Below, one piece after another: positions 9,397 to 17,774 of a stretch of DNA of 64,000 nt. Position numbers and translations under genes: made by a program. The notes below the pieces were generated by a model. It worked only from the letters and a program-made list of their open reading frames with translations, ran no database searches and had not been told where the DNA came from. Within the stretch, counting starts at the first letter, position 1. Every line of letters starts with the position of its first letter. Source of the stretch: Methylobacterium terrae (GTDB taxonomy: Bacteria > Pseudomonadota > Alphaproteobacteria > Rhizobiales > Beijerinckiaceae); the NCBI RefSeq assembly GCF_003173755.1, contig NZ_CP029553.1:1265001-1329000 (forward strand). Reading direction: 5' to 3'.

Positions 9397-11201
9397 ATGG
9401 CACGTTCCGATACCGCCCGCCCCCGCGCGTCCCTCGGGGCGCTCAAGCCCCTGGTCCCCTTCGCCGCGCGCTACAAGGGCCGCATCGCCGCCGCGATCGT
9501 GGCGCTGATCGCCGCCTCGGGGGCGACCCTGGTGGTCCCGGTGGCGGTGCGGCGGGTGGTCGATCTCGGCTTCGCCCATGGCGAAGTGGGGATGATCGAC
9601 GCCTATTTCGGCGGCCTGATCGGGGTGGTGGCGGTGCTCGCGGTCGCCAGCGCCGCCCGCTACTACTGCGTCGTGACGCTCGGCGAGCGGGTGGTGGCGG
9701 ACCTGCGCGCCGCGGTCTTCGCCCGTCTCACCACCCTCGATCCCGCCTTCTTCGACCGGGCGCGCAGCGGCGAGCTGGTCTCGCGCCTGACCGCCGACGC
9801 CGCGCAGGTGAAGTCGGTCTTCGGGGTCTCGCTCTCGATCCTGTTGCGCAACCTGTTCCTGTTCGCCGGCGCGGTCGGCATGATGGTGTGGACGAGCCCC
9901 CGGCTCTCGGTGCTGGTCCTCGCCGCGATCCCGCTCATCGTCTTCCCGCTGATTCTCTCCGGCCGCGGCGTGCGCCGCCGCTCGCGCGCCGCGCAGGACC
10001 GGCTCGCCGACGCCTCGGCCTTCGCCACCGAGGCGGTGGGGGCCGTTCGCACCATGCAGGCCTTCGGCATGGCGTCCGCCACCGCCGCCCGCTTCGCGGC
10101 GGCTTCCGAGGAGGCGTTCCTGGCCTCGCGCGGCTCGGCCCGCGCGCGGGCGCTGCTCACCGGCGTCGCGATCTTCCTGATCTCGGCGAGCGTCGTCGGC
10201 GTGCTGTGGTACGGCGCGCAAGGGGTCGCCGCCGGTACGATCTCGGCCGGGCAATTGTCGCAGTTCGTGCTCTACGCGGTGTTCGGCGCCAGCGCGCTCG
10301 GCCAGCTCTCGGAGGTCTACGGCGAGCTGACGCTCGCCGCCGGCGCCGCCGAGCGCCTGGGCGAGATCCTCGACACCGTGCCGGCGATCGGCGCGCCGGA
10401 CCGGCCCCGCGCCCTGCCGGTGCCGCCCGGGGCGAGATCGCCTTCGAGCGGGTGCGCTTCCACTACCCGACGCGGCCCGAGCACGCGGCACTCCACGAGC
10501 TCAGCTTCGCGGTGGCGCCGGGCGAGCGCGTGGCGCTCGTCGGGCCCTCGGGCGCCGGCAAGAGCACGGTGCTGCAATTGCTGCTGCGCTTCTACGATCC
10601 GGAATCCGGCGAGGTCCGGGTCGACGGCGTGCCGGTCGACGCCGTCGAGCCCGAGGCTCTTCGTGCCCGCATGGCCCTGGTGCCGCAGGATCCGACGGTG
10701 TTCAGCGGGAGCATCCTCGACAACATCCGCTACGGCCGGCCGCGGGCGAGCCAAGCCGAGGTGGAGCGGGCGGCGGTGCAGGCCCATGCCGACGGCTTCA
10801 TCCGCGCCCTGCCGCAGGGCTACGCCACGCTCGTCGGCGAGCGCGGCGTCACCCTCTCGGGCGGCCAGCGCCAGCGCATCGCGATCGCGCGGGCGATCCT
10901 GAAGGACGCACCCGTGCTCCTCCTCGACGAGGCGACCTCGGCCCTCGATGCCGAGAGCGAGCGCGCGGTGCAGGCCGCCCTCGACGTGCTGATGAAGGGC
11001 CGCACCACCCTCGTCATCGCTCACCGCCTCGCCACCATCCGGGCCGCCGACCGCATCCTGGTCCTGGAGGACGGCCGCATCGCCGAGCAGGGCACGCACG
11101 ACGCGCTGCTGGCGCGCGGCGGCCTCTACGCGCAGCTCGCGGCGTTGCAGTTCGGCGCCGGGGTGGACCTGGCGGGGGAGCGGCAGGTGGCGGAGGCGTG
11201 A
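9397..11201 (+). pseudogene. ABC exporter (fused permease-ATPase), frameshifted
   Basis: A half-transporter of the MsbA/exporter type: an N-terminal membrane domain of about 310 residues with six hydrophobic helices, then an ATPase domain with Walker [10 protein letters not shown], signature LSGGQRQR, Walker [12 protein letters not shown] and the H-loop IAHRLAT. The reading frame breaks near 10429-10432 (GGGG): upstream it reads LPVPPG, downstream the frame continues as [16 protein letters not shown], so one G appears to be missing in a G-run. Both halves are otherwise intact and in family order, so this is either a recent frameshift or a sequence error. The start at 9397 is a choice; 9325 is possible. 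The substrate is unknown. Confidence 0.85.
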
Positions 11202-11328
11202 AAGCCCCTCGCCGCTACGAGGATCGATGTCCGCCGCTTCGGTCCGGGGCCGCGACAGTGGAGCCCGGATTGACGCGGAGGTGGGCAGGATCGCTCGCTG
11301 GATAACCGAAATCTCGCCGTGAGGGTCG

Positions 11329-12342
11329 TCACCGCTCCGTCAGCTTCATCTCGATCCGCCGGTTGCGCGCGTAGGCCTCCTCGCTCGTCCCGGCATCCAG
11401 CGGCTGGAACTCGCCGAAGGCGCCGGCGAGCAGCCGCTGGGGTGGGATGCCCTTGCCCACGAGGTACTGCACCACCGCGATGGCGCGGGCCGCCGACAGC
11501 GCCCAGTTCGACGGGAATTGCGTGGACGAGATCGGCCGTGCGTCGGTGTGCCCGTCGACCCGCAGCACCCACGGGATGTCGGCCGGGATCTGGCGGTTGA
11601 GCTCCAGGATCGCGCCGGCGATCCGGTCGATCTCCGGGCCGGCCTCGGGCTTCAGCACCGCCTGGCCGGCGGAGAACAGCACCTCGGATTGCAGCACGAA
11701 GCGGTCGCCGACGATGCGGATGTCGGGGCGGTTGCCGAGGATCTGGCGCAGGCGGCCGAAGAAGTCCGAGCGGTAGCGCGCCAGTTCCTGCACCCGCTGG
11801 GCCAGCGCGACGTTGAGGCGGCTGCCGAGATCGGCGATGCGGGCCTGGCTCTCGCGGTCGCGGGTCTCGGAGGCGGCGAGCGCGTCCTCGAGCGCCGCGA
11901 GCTGCTGGCGCATCGCCGAGATCTGCTGGGTGAGGAGATCGACCTGGCTCAGCGCCCGGGTGGTGGCGCCCTTCTCGGCGTCGAGCTGGCGGCCGAGCTC
12001 GGCCGCCTTGCCCTCCGCGCCCTGGCCGGAGGCCAGGAGCCCCTGCAGCCGCCGGCGCTCGGCCTCGGAGCCGGAGAGGTTCGCCCGCAACGAGGCCGCG
12101 CTCTCCTCCAGCGCCCGCTTGCCGGAGCGCTCCAGGGCCAGGAGGTCGGTCAGTTCCGAGATCTGGCGGTTGAGCCGCTCCAGCACCGTGTCGCGGCCCG
12201 ACAATTCCTGCGACAGGAAGAACTGGCCGGTGACGAAGATCGTGAGCAGGAAGACGACCGAGAGCAGCAGCGTCGTCAGCGCGTCGACGTAGCCCGGCCA
12301 GACGTTGAAGGTGCGGTCGCGCCGGGCGAGACGGCCGGCCAT
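11329..12342 (-). CDS. OmpA/MotB-like peptidoglycan-binding protein
   Basis: A 337-residue protein: a short cytoplasmic N-terminus, one membrane helix (about residues 20-40, ALTTLLLSVVFLLTIFVTG), a long coiled coil (about 45-180), and a C-terminal OmpA-type domain with VLRVDGHTDARPI and NWALSAARAIAVVQYL, which bind peptidoglycan. This is MotB-like topology, but with an unusually long coiled coil. It lies 7 bp downstream of a MotA/ExbB-like gene, so the pair probably forms a proton-driven membrane complex that contacts the cell wall. No flagellar genes are nearby, so a role in swimming is not supported by context. Confidence 0.8.
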   Translation of the reverse strand: MAGRLARRDRTFNVWPGYVDALTTLLLSVVFLLTIFVTGQFFLSQELSGRDTVLERLNRQISELTDLLALERSGKRALEESAASLRANLSGSEAERRRLQGLLASGQGAEGKAAELGRQLDAEKGATTRALSQVDLLTQQISAMRQQLAALEDALAASETRDRESQARIADLGSRLNVALAQRVQELARYRSDFFGRLRQILGNRPDIRIVGDRFVLQSEVLFSAGQAVLKPEAGPEIDRIAGAILELNRQIPADIPWVLRVDGHTDARPISSTQFPSNWALSAARAIAVVQYLVGKGIPPQRLLAGAFGEFQPLDAGTSEEAYARNRRIEMKLTER

Positions 12343-12349
12343 CAGGATT

Positions 12350-13438
12350 TCACTCCACCTTCTCCCGGGCGAGGCGGTCGAGCACCTGCTTCAGCTCGCG
12401 CTCGCGGTTCGCCTGCGCCTCGACCCAGTCGCGGATCATCTGCTGCTCGGCGCGCATGTGCTGGACGAGGCCCTGGATGCCCTCGGCGAGGTTCGCCATC
12501 GCCTGGGTGCTCGCGCGGCCGTGCGCGGTGCTGTCGCCGACGAGCGTGCCGAGCCGCGTCATCGCGTCGGCGATGTCCTTGAGCACCGCGTCGCCCCGCG
12601 GCGAGGGCTCGGGCGGGCGCGGCGCGGGGGCGGTGGCAGCAGGGGCGAGGGCGGCGGCCGCCGGTACCGTGACGGGGACCGGCACCGTGACGGGGACCGG
12701 CACCGTGACGGGGACCGGCACCCGCGCGGGCGCCGGACCGGCGGCGGTGACGAGCCAGTCCTCCAGCTCGTTGTAGAACCGGGTGTGGGCCTGTCCCGCC
12801 TGGAGGTCGAGGAAGCCGATCACCAGCGAGCCGGCGAGGCCGAACAGCGAGGCCGAGAAGGCGAGGCCGATCCCCGACAGCGGCACCGCGAGGCCGCTCT
12901 TCAATTCGTCGAACATCACCGCCGCGTCGCCGCCGCCGGCGCGCATCGAGCGGATCACGCCGCCGACCGCCGAGAGCGTGTCGATCAGGCCCCAGAAGGT
13001 GCCGAGAAGCCCGAGCAGGATCAGCAGCCCGCCGATGTAGCGCAGGATCTCCCGCCCCTCGTCGAGGCGCGAGGCCACGGTGTCGAGGAGCGGCTGGAAC
13101 TGCGCCTGCGGGTGCGGCCGGCCGGCTTGCGCCTCGCGCAGGGCCGGCGCCAGGGCGCCGAGCACGCGGGGATTGCCGGGCTCGGGCGCGCCCGTGGCGG
13201 CGCGGTTGGCGAAGCGCACCTCGCGGAAGAGGCGCTGCACCTGCCCGAAGGCCATGAGGATGGCGATCAGGGTCGCGCCGAGGATCAGCCCGTTGAGGCC
13301 CGGATTGGCCATGAAGGCCGGCACGATCTGGCGATAGAGCACGAAGGCCAGGAAGCCGGCCAGCGTCAGGAACACCGCCATGCGGATGAGGTAGATCCGC
13401 GGCGATGTCAGGGGAGGGGACGCTGCGCTCGCCGCCAT
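12350..13438 (-). CDS. MotA/TolQ/ExbB-like proton-channel protein
   Basis: A 362-residue inner-membrane protein. Membrane segments lie near residues 14-35 and 48-65, and a pair at about 140-165 and 185-215 contains GLLGTFWGLIDTLSAVGG and VPLSGIGLAFSASLFGLAGS, the MotA/TolQ/ExbB proton-channel signature. A Pro/Val/Ala-rich linker with three exact hexapeptide repeats (VPVPVT type) follows, then a cytoplasmic helical tail rich in Arg and Glu. It is coupled to the OmpA/MotB-like gene 7 bp downstream, the two halves of a stator-type complex. It is annotated in relatives as flagellar motor or biopolymer-transport protein; context decides for neither. Confidence 0.75.
   Translation of the reverse strand: MAASAASPPLTSPRIYLIRMAVFLTLAGFLAFVLYRQIVPAFMANPGLNGLILGATLIAILMAFGQVQRLFREVRFANRAATGAPEPGNPRVLGALAPALREAQAGRPHPQAQFQPLLDTVASRLDEGREILRYIGGLLILLGLLGTFWGLIDTLSAVGGVIRSMRAGGGDAAVMFDELKSGLAVPLSGIGLAFSASLFGLAGSLVIGFLDLQAGQAHTRFYNELEDWLVTAAGPAPARVPVPVTVPVPVTVPVPVTVPAAAALAPAATAPAPRPPEPSPRGDAVLKDIADAMTRLGTLVGDSTAHGRASTQAMANLAEGIQGLVQHMRAEQQMIRDWVEAQANRERELKQVLDRLAREKVE
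12666..12719. repeat. Three exact 18-bp tandem repeats inside a coding region
   Basis: The unit ACCGTGACGGGGACCGGC occurs three times head to tail (12666-12683, 12684-12701, 12702-12719) and encodes the repeated Pro-Val linker of the MotA-like protein. In-frame gain or loss of units would only change linker length. Confidence 0.9.
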
Positions 13439-13606
13439 CGCGGGCCGTACTCACTTGTCGCTGGGTCGGGCCCGTCCGCCGACGGGGATCGACCGGCCGA
13501 GGATCGACGGGCCGATGATCGACTTGCACTGTGCCGGGTACGGCTTGGCCGATCAAGCCGGCGCGCCTCCGCCATCCCGGGGGTTTCCCGGGCAGTCCCC
13601 GGGGTT

Positions 13607-14428
13607 TCAGTCCCAGTGGCGCGGCCAGGTTTCCTCGAGATGCGGGCCGAGGCGCACCGGGCTCACCCGCCGGGCGAGGCCGGTGGCGTCGTCGGTCTCG
13701 ACCGCGAGGCCGCAGAGCGTGCCCTCGCCGGTCGCCGCCTCGAGCCGGCTGCCCGGGGTCTTCTGCAGGAAGCGGCGCACCGGCTCGTCCTTCTGCATGC
13801 CGAGCACCGAATCGTAGTCGCCGCACATCCCGACGTCGGACATGTAGGCGGTGCCGCCCGGCAGGATGCGGTGGTCGGCGGTCGGCACGTGGGTGTGGGT
13901 GCCGACGACGAGGCTCGCCCGTCCGTCGAGGAACCAGCCGAAGGCCTCCTTCTCGCTAGTCGCCTCGGCGTGCACGTCGACGATCACCGCGTCGGCGGCG
14001 TCGCGGAGCGGGCAGGCCGACAACTCGCGCTCGGCCGCCGCGAAGGGATCGTCGAGGGGATCGAGGAAGATCCGCCCCATCACGTTGACGACGAGGACCC
14101 GGGCGCCGGTCGTCGTCTCGATCACCGTGGCGCCGCGGCCGGGCGTGCCCGGCGGGTAGTTCGCCGGGCGTACCAGCCGCGGCTGGCGGGCGATGAACAC
14201 CAGCGCCTCGCGCTGGTCGAAGGAGTGGTTGCCCAGCGTCACCGCGTCGGCGCCGGCATTGATCAGCTCGTCGCAGATGCTCTCGGTGATGCCGAAGCCG
14301 CCGGCGGCGTTCTCGCCGTTGATCACCACGCAGTCGAGACGCCAGCGCTCGCGCAGGGCCGGCAGGCGCTCGCTCACCGCCAGGCGGCCGGGCCGGCCGA
14401 CGACGTCGCCGAGGAAGAGGAGGCGCAT
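13607..14428 (-). CDS. YmdB-family metallophosphoesterase (TIGR00282)
   Basis: A 273-residue protein of the YmdB/TIGR00282 metallophosphoesterase family, which hydrolyse 2',3'- and some 3',5'-cyclic nucleotides in characterised members. Metal-binding motifs are in the usual order: LGDVVGRPGR at the N-terminus, NGENAAGG, LGNHSFD and VGTHTHVPTAD. Length is normal for the family. The stop of the upstream fau gene is 8 bp before its start, so they are co-transcribed: 6S RNA, fau, then this gene. The physiological substrate in alphaproteobacteria is not settled. Confidence 0.88.
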   Translation of the reverse strand: MRLLFLGDVVGRPGRLAVSERLPALRERWRLDCVVINGENAAGGFGITESICDELINAGADAVTLGNHSFDQREALVFIARQPRLVRPANYPPGTPGRGATVIETTTGARVLVVNVMGRIFLDPLDDPFAAAERELSACPLRDAADAVIVDVHAEATSEKEAFGWFLDGRASLVVGTHTHVPTADHRILPGGTAYMSDVGMCGDYDSVLGMQKDEPVRRFLQKTPGSRLEAATGEGTLCGLAVETDDATGLARRVSPVRLGPHLEETWPRHWD

Positions 14429-14436
14429 GGCGGGTG

Positions 14437-15027
14437 TCAGTCTCCGGTGGTCGTGAGGAAGCCCGCCTCGGTGACGATGCCGTCGAGGGGCCGGTCGTGC
14501 GGGCCGTCCGGCACGCGCGGGGTCTCCTGCGCGGCGAACGCGATGCCGATGGCGAGGGCGCGGCCCGCGGCGTCGATGCGGGCGAGCGCCCGGTCGTAAT
14601 AGCCCTTGCCGTAGCCGATGCGGTGGCCGCGCCGGTCGAAGGCGGCGAGCGGCACGAGAAGGACGCGGGGGTCGACGACCGGCGCGTCGGGCCCGGGCTC
14701 GCTCAGGCCGAAGCCGCCGGCGGCGAGCGCGTCGCCCTCGCCCGCGAGGCGGAAGACGAGGCCGTCGGGCGTGACCTGCGGCAGGGCCACGGCCTGGCCG
14801 CGGGCACGCAAGAGCGCGACGAGCGGCCGCACGTCGACCTCGCTGCGGATCGGCCAGTAGGCCGAGACGAGGTCGGCGGTCGCGATCCCGGGGAGGCCGA
14901 GGACGATCTCGGCGATGCGGCGGGAGGCGTCCTCGCGGGCCTCGACCGCCAGCCCGTCCCGCCGCGCCAGCGCCGCCTTGCGCAGGGCGGCCTTGTCCGG
15001 GGAGGCGGGAAGAACGTCCGTCGTCAT
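14437..15027 (-). CDS. fau: 5-formyltetrahydrofolate cyclo-ligase
   Basis: ATP-dependent conversion of 5-formyltetrahydrofolate to 5,10-methenyltetrahydrofolate, returning folate to one-carbon metabolism. The 196-residue product shows the family's IGYGKGYYDRAL motif near residue 145, the N-terminal basic helix (KAALRKAALARRDGL) and the substrate-pocket segment SAYWPIRSEVD. The start at 15027 gives normal family length; the reading frame continues upstream into the 6S RNA region but that part is not protein-like. The gene directly follows a 6S RNA candidate, the same order (ssrS then ygfA) as in many proteobacteria, where 6S and this gene are co-transcribed. Confidence 0.93.
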   Translation of the reverse strand: MTTDVLPASPDKAALRKAALARRDGLAVEAREDASRRIAEIVLGLPGIATADLVSAYWPIRSEVDVRPLVALLRARGQAVALPQVTPDGLVFRLAGEGDALAAGGFGLSEPGPDAPVVDPRVLLVPLAAFDRRGHRIGYGKGYYDRALARIDAAGRALAIGIAFAAQETPRVPDGPHDRPLDGIVTEAGFLTTTGD

Positions 15028-15056
15028 GGAAGTCTCAGCGCGGAGCCACGAGAGCC

Positions 15057-15180
15057 GTTGGAGAATCGATCCCGGGAAACCTACGAAGTAGGTGGGCGCC
15101 GTTATGCCCCGGTCCACGGACCAGGGCAGTGACAGCTCCCGAGGGAGTCGATAAGGCCCCGGGGATATTGTCTCCTGACG
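15057..15180 (-). ncRNA. ssrS: 6S RNA (candidate)
   Basis: 6S RNA binds the sigma-70 holoenzyme by imitating an open promoter. On the minus strand the region starts with a closing stem (GGAGACAATATCC pairing with the end GGGATCGATTCTCC), then a bubble, and a long terminal hairpin whose arms are TGCCCTGGTCC and GGACCGGGGCA. The 3' side carries the small CCTAC-TTCG-GTAGG hairpin preceded by GGCGCCCAC, a pattern I associate with alphaproteobacterial 6S. It ends about 30 bp before fau, the conserved neighbour of 6S. The ends are approximate. Confidence 0.72.
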
Positions 15181-15550
15181 AGAACCGCAGCCCCGCCGAC
15201 CCCATGTAGCGCCGCCGGGGCGGTTGCGAAAGGGGGCCGAAGGGGGATTCGGGACGGGTGGCGACGGGCCGGGCCGGCCGTCCTCTCCCGCCGGATCGCT
15301 CGACGTACCGGCGGCGATGAGACGGAGCGACCGGTCCACCTCGCCGGGTCGTCCCGGGGCTCGCCGCAGGCTAAGGGCCCGGGAACCGGAGCCGGTGGTG
15401 AGTCGGGAAAAGCCGGCCAGCGTGCCGATCTGTTCGTCTCCAACAGAGCTTCTGGATTCCTGGCCCCGCTCACGCGGTCCCGGAACGACGATGGCGGGGT
15501 TCAACTCCCTATCGGATAAAATCAATTCTTCAAAAGGAACGTCGGACACC
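15181..15550. other. Intergenic region, no gene recognised
   Basis: About 370 bp between the 6S candidate and the MAPEG gene. No reading frame with family-like sequence was found. Just before the MAPEG start is a short AT-rich stretch (ATAAAATCAATTCTTC, about 15517-15532) followed by AAGGA, likely part of its promoter and ribosome-binding site. Confidence 0.6.
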
Positions 15551-15970
15551 ATGAGCGCCAAAGCCGTCCTCGCCCCCGTCTTCGTCCAGGTCCTGCTGAC
15601 CTTCTGCCTGCTGCTCTGGACCGGGCGGGTGCGCTTCGCCGCGGCGCGGGCGGGAGCGGTGCGGCTCAAGGACATCTCGCTCGGCGAGCGCAGCTGGCCG
15701 GCCCCGGTGCAGCAGGTCTCGAACGCCTTCGCCAACCAGTTCGAGCTGCCGGTGCTGTTCTACGTGCTGACCGGCCTGGCGCTGGCGACCCGGACGGCCG
15801 ACCACCTGTTCGTCGGCCTCGCCTGGCTGTTCGTGCTGACCCGGATCGTCCATGCGGGGATCTACGCCACCACCAACGTGGTGATCCGGCGCTTCCAGGC
15901 CTTCCTCGCCGGGGCGATCGTCCTGATGGCGATGTGGCTGGTCTTCGCCGCGACGATCCTCCTCGCGTGA
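15551..15970 (+). CDS. MAPEG family membrane protein
   Basis: A 139-residue inner-membrane protein with four hydrophobic helices. The MAPEG pattern is visible: a first helix FVQVLLTFCLLLW, the polar segment RSWPAPVQQVSNAFANQFE with the conserved N-x-x-E-type residues, and a third helix with LTRIVHAGIYATTN. Family members include glutathione-dependent enzymes of eicosanoid and detoxification metabolism, but most bacterial ones are uncharacterised. The start at 15551 follows AAAGGAACG at normal spacing. It stands alone, convergent with a small lipoprotein gene. Confidence 0.8.
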   Translation: MSAKAVLAPVFVQVLLTFCLLLWTGRVRFAAARAGAVRLKDISLGERSWPAPVQQVSNAFANQFELPVLFYVLTGLALATRTADHLFVGLAWLFVLTRIVHAGIYATTNVVIRRFQAFLAGAIVLMAMWLVFAATILLA

Positions 15971-16014
15971 GGCGCCTCCTCGCCATCCCGGAGCGAGGAG
16001 GGTAAGGGGGCGGT

Positions 16015-16203
16015 TCAGTAGCGCGGGGCCCGCGGCGGCGGGTTGCCGTATTCGAGCTGCGTCTTGGCGTCGTAGGGCCGGGGCGGCGGCGGGGTGAGGT
16101 CGACGGCCGGCGCCGCCGGGGCGGTGGCGCAGGCGCCGGCCGCCAGGGCGATCAGGCCGGCGAGACTCACGGCGAGGGCGGACGGAATGGGACGAGGGAT
16201 CAT
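16015..16203 (-). CDS. Small putative lipoprotein
   Basis: A 62-residue protein with an N-terminal signal peptide (PIPSALAVSLAGLIALAAG) that ends in a lipobox-like GAC, predicting lipidation at Cys25, followed by a short Pro/Ala-rich tail ending NPPPRAPRY. It has no recognised domain. Small proline-rich lipoproteins of this kind are common in Rhizobiales and are usually unnamed. No strong ribosome-binding site is seen; the start was chosen because it gives a complete signal peptide. Confidence 0.6.
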   Translation of the reverse strand: MIPRPIPSALAVSLAGLIALAAGACATAPAAPAVDLTPPPPRPYDAKTQLEYGNPPPRAPRY

Positions 16204-16329
16204 GCGGGGAGAGCTCCGGCTCTGCGGGGAGAACGGTCAAGGTTTCGGGACGGTCCGGGCCGAAAGCTTGGCCGTGATGGGCCGGTCCCGCGGCGCGACC
16301 GTGGCGGTTTCGCGACCGGCGGTGTCGCG

Positions 16330-17622
16330 ATGACCCCCGGCGCCCGCCTCTCCGCCGCGATCGAGGTCCTGGCCGACATCGCCGAGCGCCGCCGCCCGGT
16401 GGCCGACGCCTTGAAGGATTGGGGCCTCGCACACCGCTTCGCCGGGTCCGGCGACCGCGCCACCATCGCCACCCTGGTCTATGACGGCCTGCGCCGTCGC
16501 GCCTCCGCCGCCTGGATCATGGGTGAGGACACGCCCCGCGCCGTGCTGATCGGCTCGCTGCGGCTCCAGCGCGGCCTCGCCGCCCGGACCATCGCGGACC
16601 TGTTCACCGGCGAGCGCTTCGCGCCACCCCCTCTCACGGACGCCGAGCGCGCCCGGCTCGAGACCGGCAGCCTCGCCGACGCCCCGGTCCACGTCGCGGG
16701 CGACGTGCCCGAATGGGTGGTGCCCTCGCTCGAACGGGCGCTGGGCGACGACCTCCTGCCCGAGCTGCGGGCGCTCGCCCGCCGGGCGCCCCTCGACATC
16801 CGGGTCAACACCCTCAGGGCGACCCGCGAGGGGGCACGGGAGGCGCTGGCGCATCTCAACGCCGAGCCGACGCCGCTGGCGCCGGACGGGCTGCGGGTGC
16901 CGCTCGGCGAGGACGGGCGCGGGCCGGCGCTCCACGTCGAGCCGGAATTCCTCGAGGGCTGGTTCGAGATCCAGGACGAGGGCTCGCAGCTCGCCGCGCG
17001 CCTCTCCGGCGCCGGTCCCGGCATGACCGTGGTCGACCTCTGCGCCGGCGGCGGCGGCAAGACCCTGGCGCTCGCCGCCCTGATGGACAACGAGGGCCGA
17101 TTGATCGCCACCGACGGCGATCCGCGGCGCCTCGCGCCGATCCACGAGCGCCTGCGCCGGGCGGGCGCGGCGGCCGAGGTGCGCACGCCCCGGGGCGGGA
17201 AAGGGCGCCCGGACGTGCTGACCGACCTCGACGGGACCGCCGACCTCGTCCTCGTCGACGCGCCCTGCACCGGCTCGGGCACCTGGCGGCGCAACCCGGA
17301 CGCCAAGTGGCGCCTGCGCCCCGGCAGCCTCTCGACGCGGGTGGCCGAGCAGGAGGCGGTGCTCGACCGCGCCGCGCGGCTGCTGCGCCCGGGCGGGCGC
17401 CTCGTCTACGTCACCTGCTCGCTCCTGCCGGAGGAGAACGACGCGGCGGTCGCCGGGCTGACGGCGCGGCGCGACGACGTGGTGCCCGCCTCCCTCGACC
17501 TGCCGGCGGAGGTCGCCCGCAAGGTGCGGCGGACGGCCCACGGCGTCCAGATGAGCCCGGAGCGGACCGGCACCGACGGCTTCTACGTCGCGTGGCTGGA
17601 GCGCATGCCGAACCGCCCTTGA
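16330..17622 (+). CDS. RsmB/NOP family class I RNA methyltransferase
   Basis: A 430-residue SAM-dependent cytosine-5 RNA methyltransferase of the NOL1/NOP2/Sun family, as in 16S rRNA C967 methylation. SAM-binding motif VDLCAGGGGKTLALA, motif IV DAPCTGSGTWRRNPD with one catalytic cysteine, and YVTCSLLPEEN with the second (nucleophilic) cysteine. The N-terminal helical segment before about residue 130 resembles the NusB-like RNA-binding region of RsmB only loosely, so rsmB is not assigned as symbol. The C-terminus GTDGFYVAWLER is family-typical. It is read alone on the plus strand. Confidence 0.88.
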   Translation: MTPGARLSAAIEVLADIAERRRPVADALKDWGLAHRFAGSGDRATIATLVYDGLRRRASAAWIMGEDTPRAVLIGSLRLQRGLAARTIADLFTGERFAPPPLTDAERARLETGSLADAPVHVAGDVPEWVVPSLERALGDDLLPELRALARRAPLDIRVNTLRATREGAREALAHLNAEPTPLAPDGLRVPLGEDGRGPALHVEPEFLEGWFEIQDEGSQLAARLSGAGPGMTVVDLCAGGGGKTLALAALMDNEGRLIATDGDPRRLAPIHERLRRAGAAAEVRTPRGGKGRPDVLTDLDGTADLVLVDAPCTGSGTWRRNPDAKWRLRPGSLSTRVAEQEAVLDRAARLLRPGGRLVYVTCSLLPEENDAAVAGLTARRDDVVPASLDLPAEVARKVRRTAHGVQMSPERTGTDGFYVAWLERMPNRP

Positions 17623-17774
17623 GCGGAGCGCGGGGCGTCGCCCTGCCGCCACGGTATTTTTCCGCCGTGCATCCGCCGCGGCTTGGCTTATTCAAGGCGG
17701 AGCAAGGGATGGTCCGGCGGCCGACGCGCCTCGCGGCGCCGGTCCCGGATCTTCGGGAGTGTCGGACGGTCGGC

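Noticed and set aside
11329..13438. MotA/MotB-like pair as a Zorya defence system
   Set aside because: Zorya needs further helicase or nuclease partners (ZorC, ZorD or ZorE), and the neighbours are an ABC exporter gene and a phosphoesterase gene.
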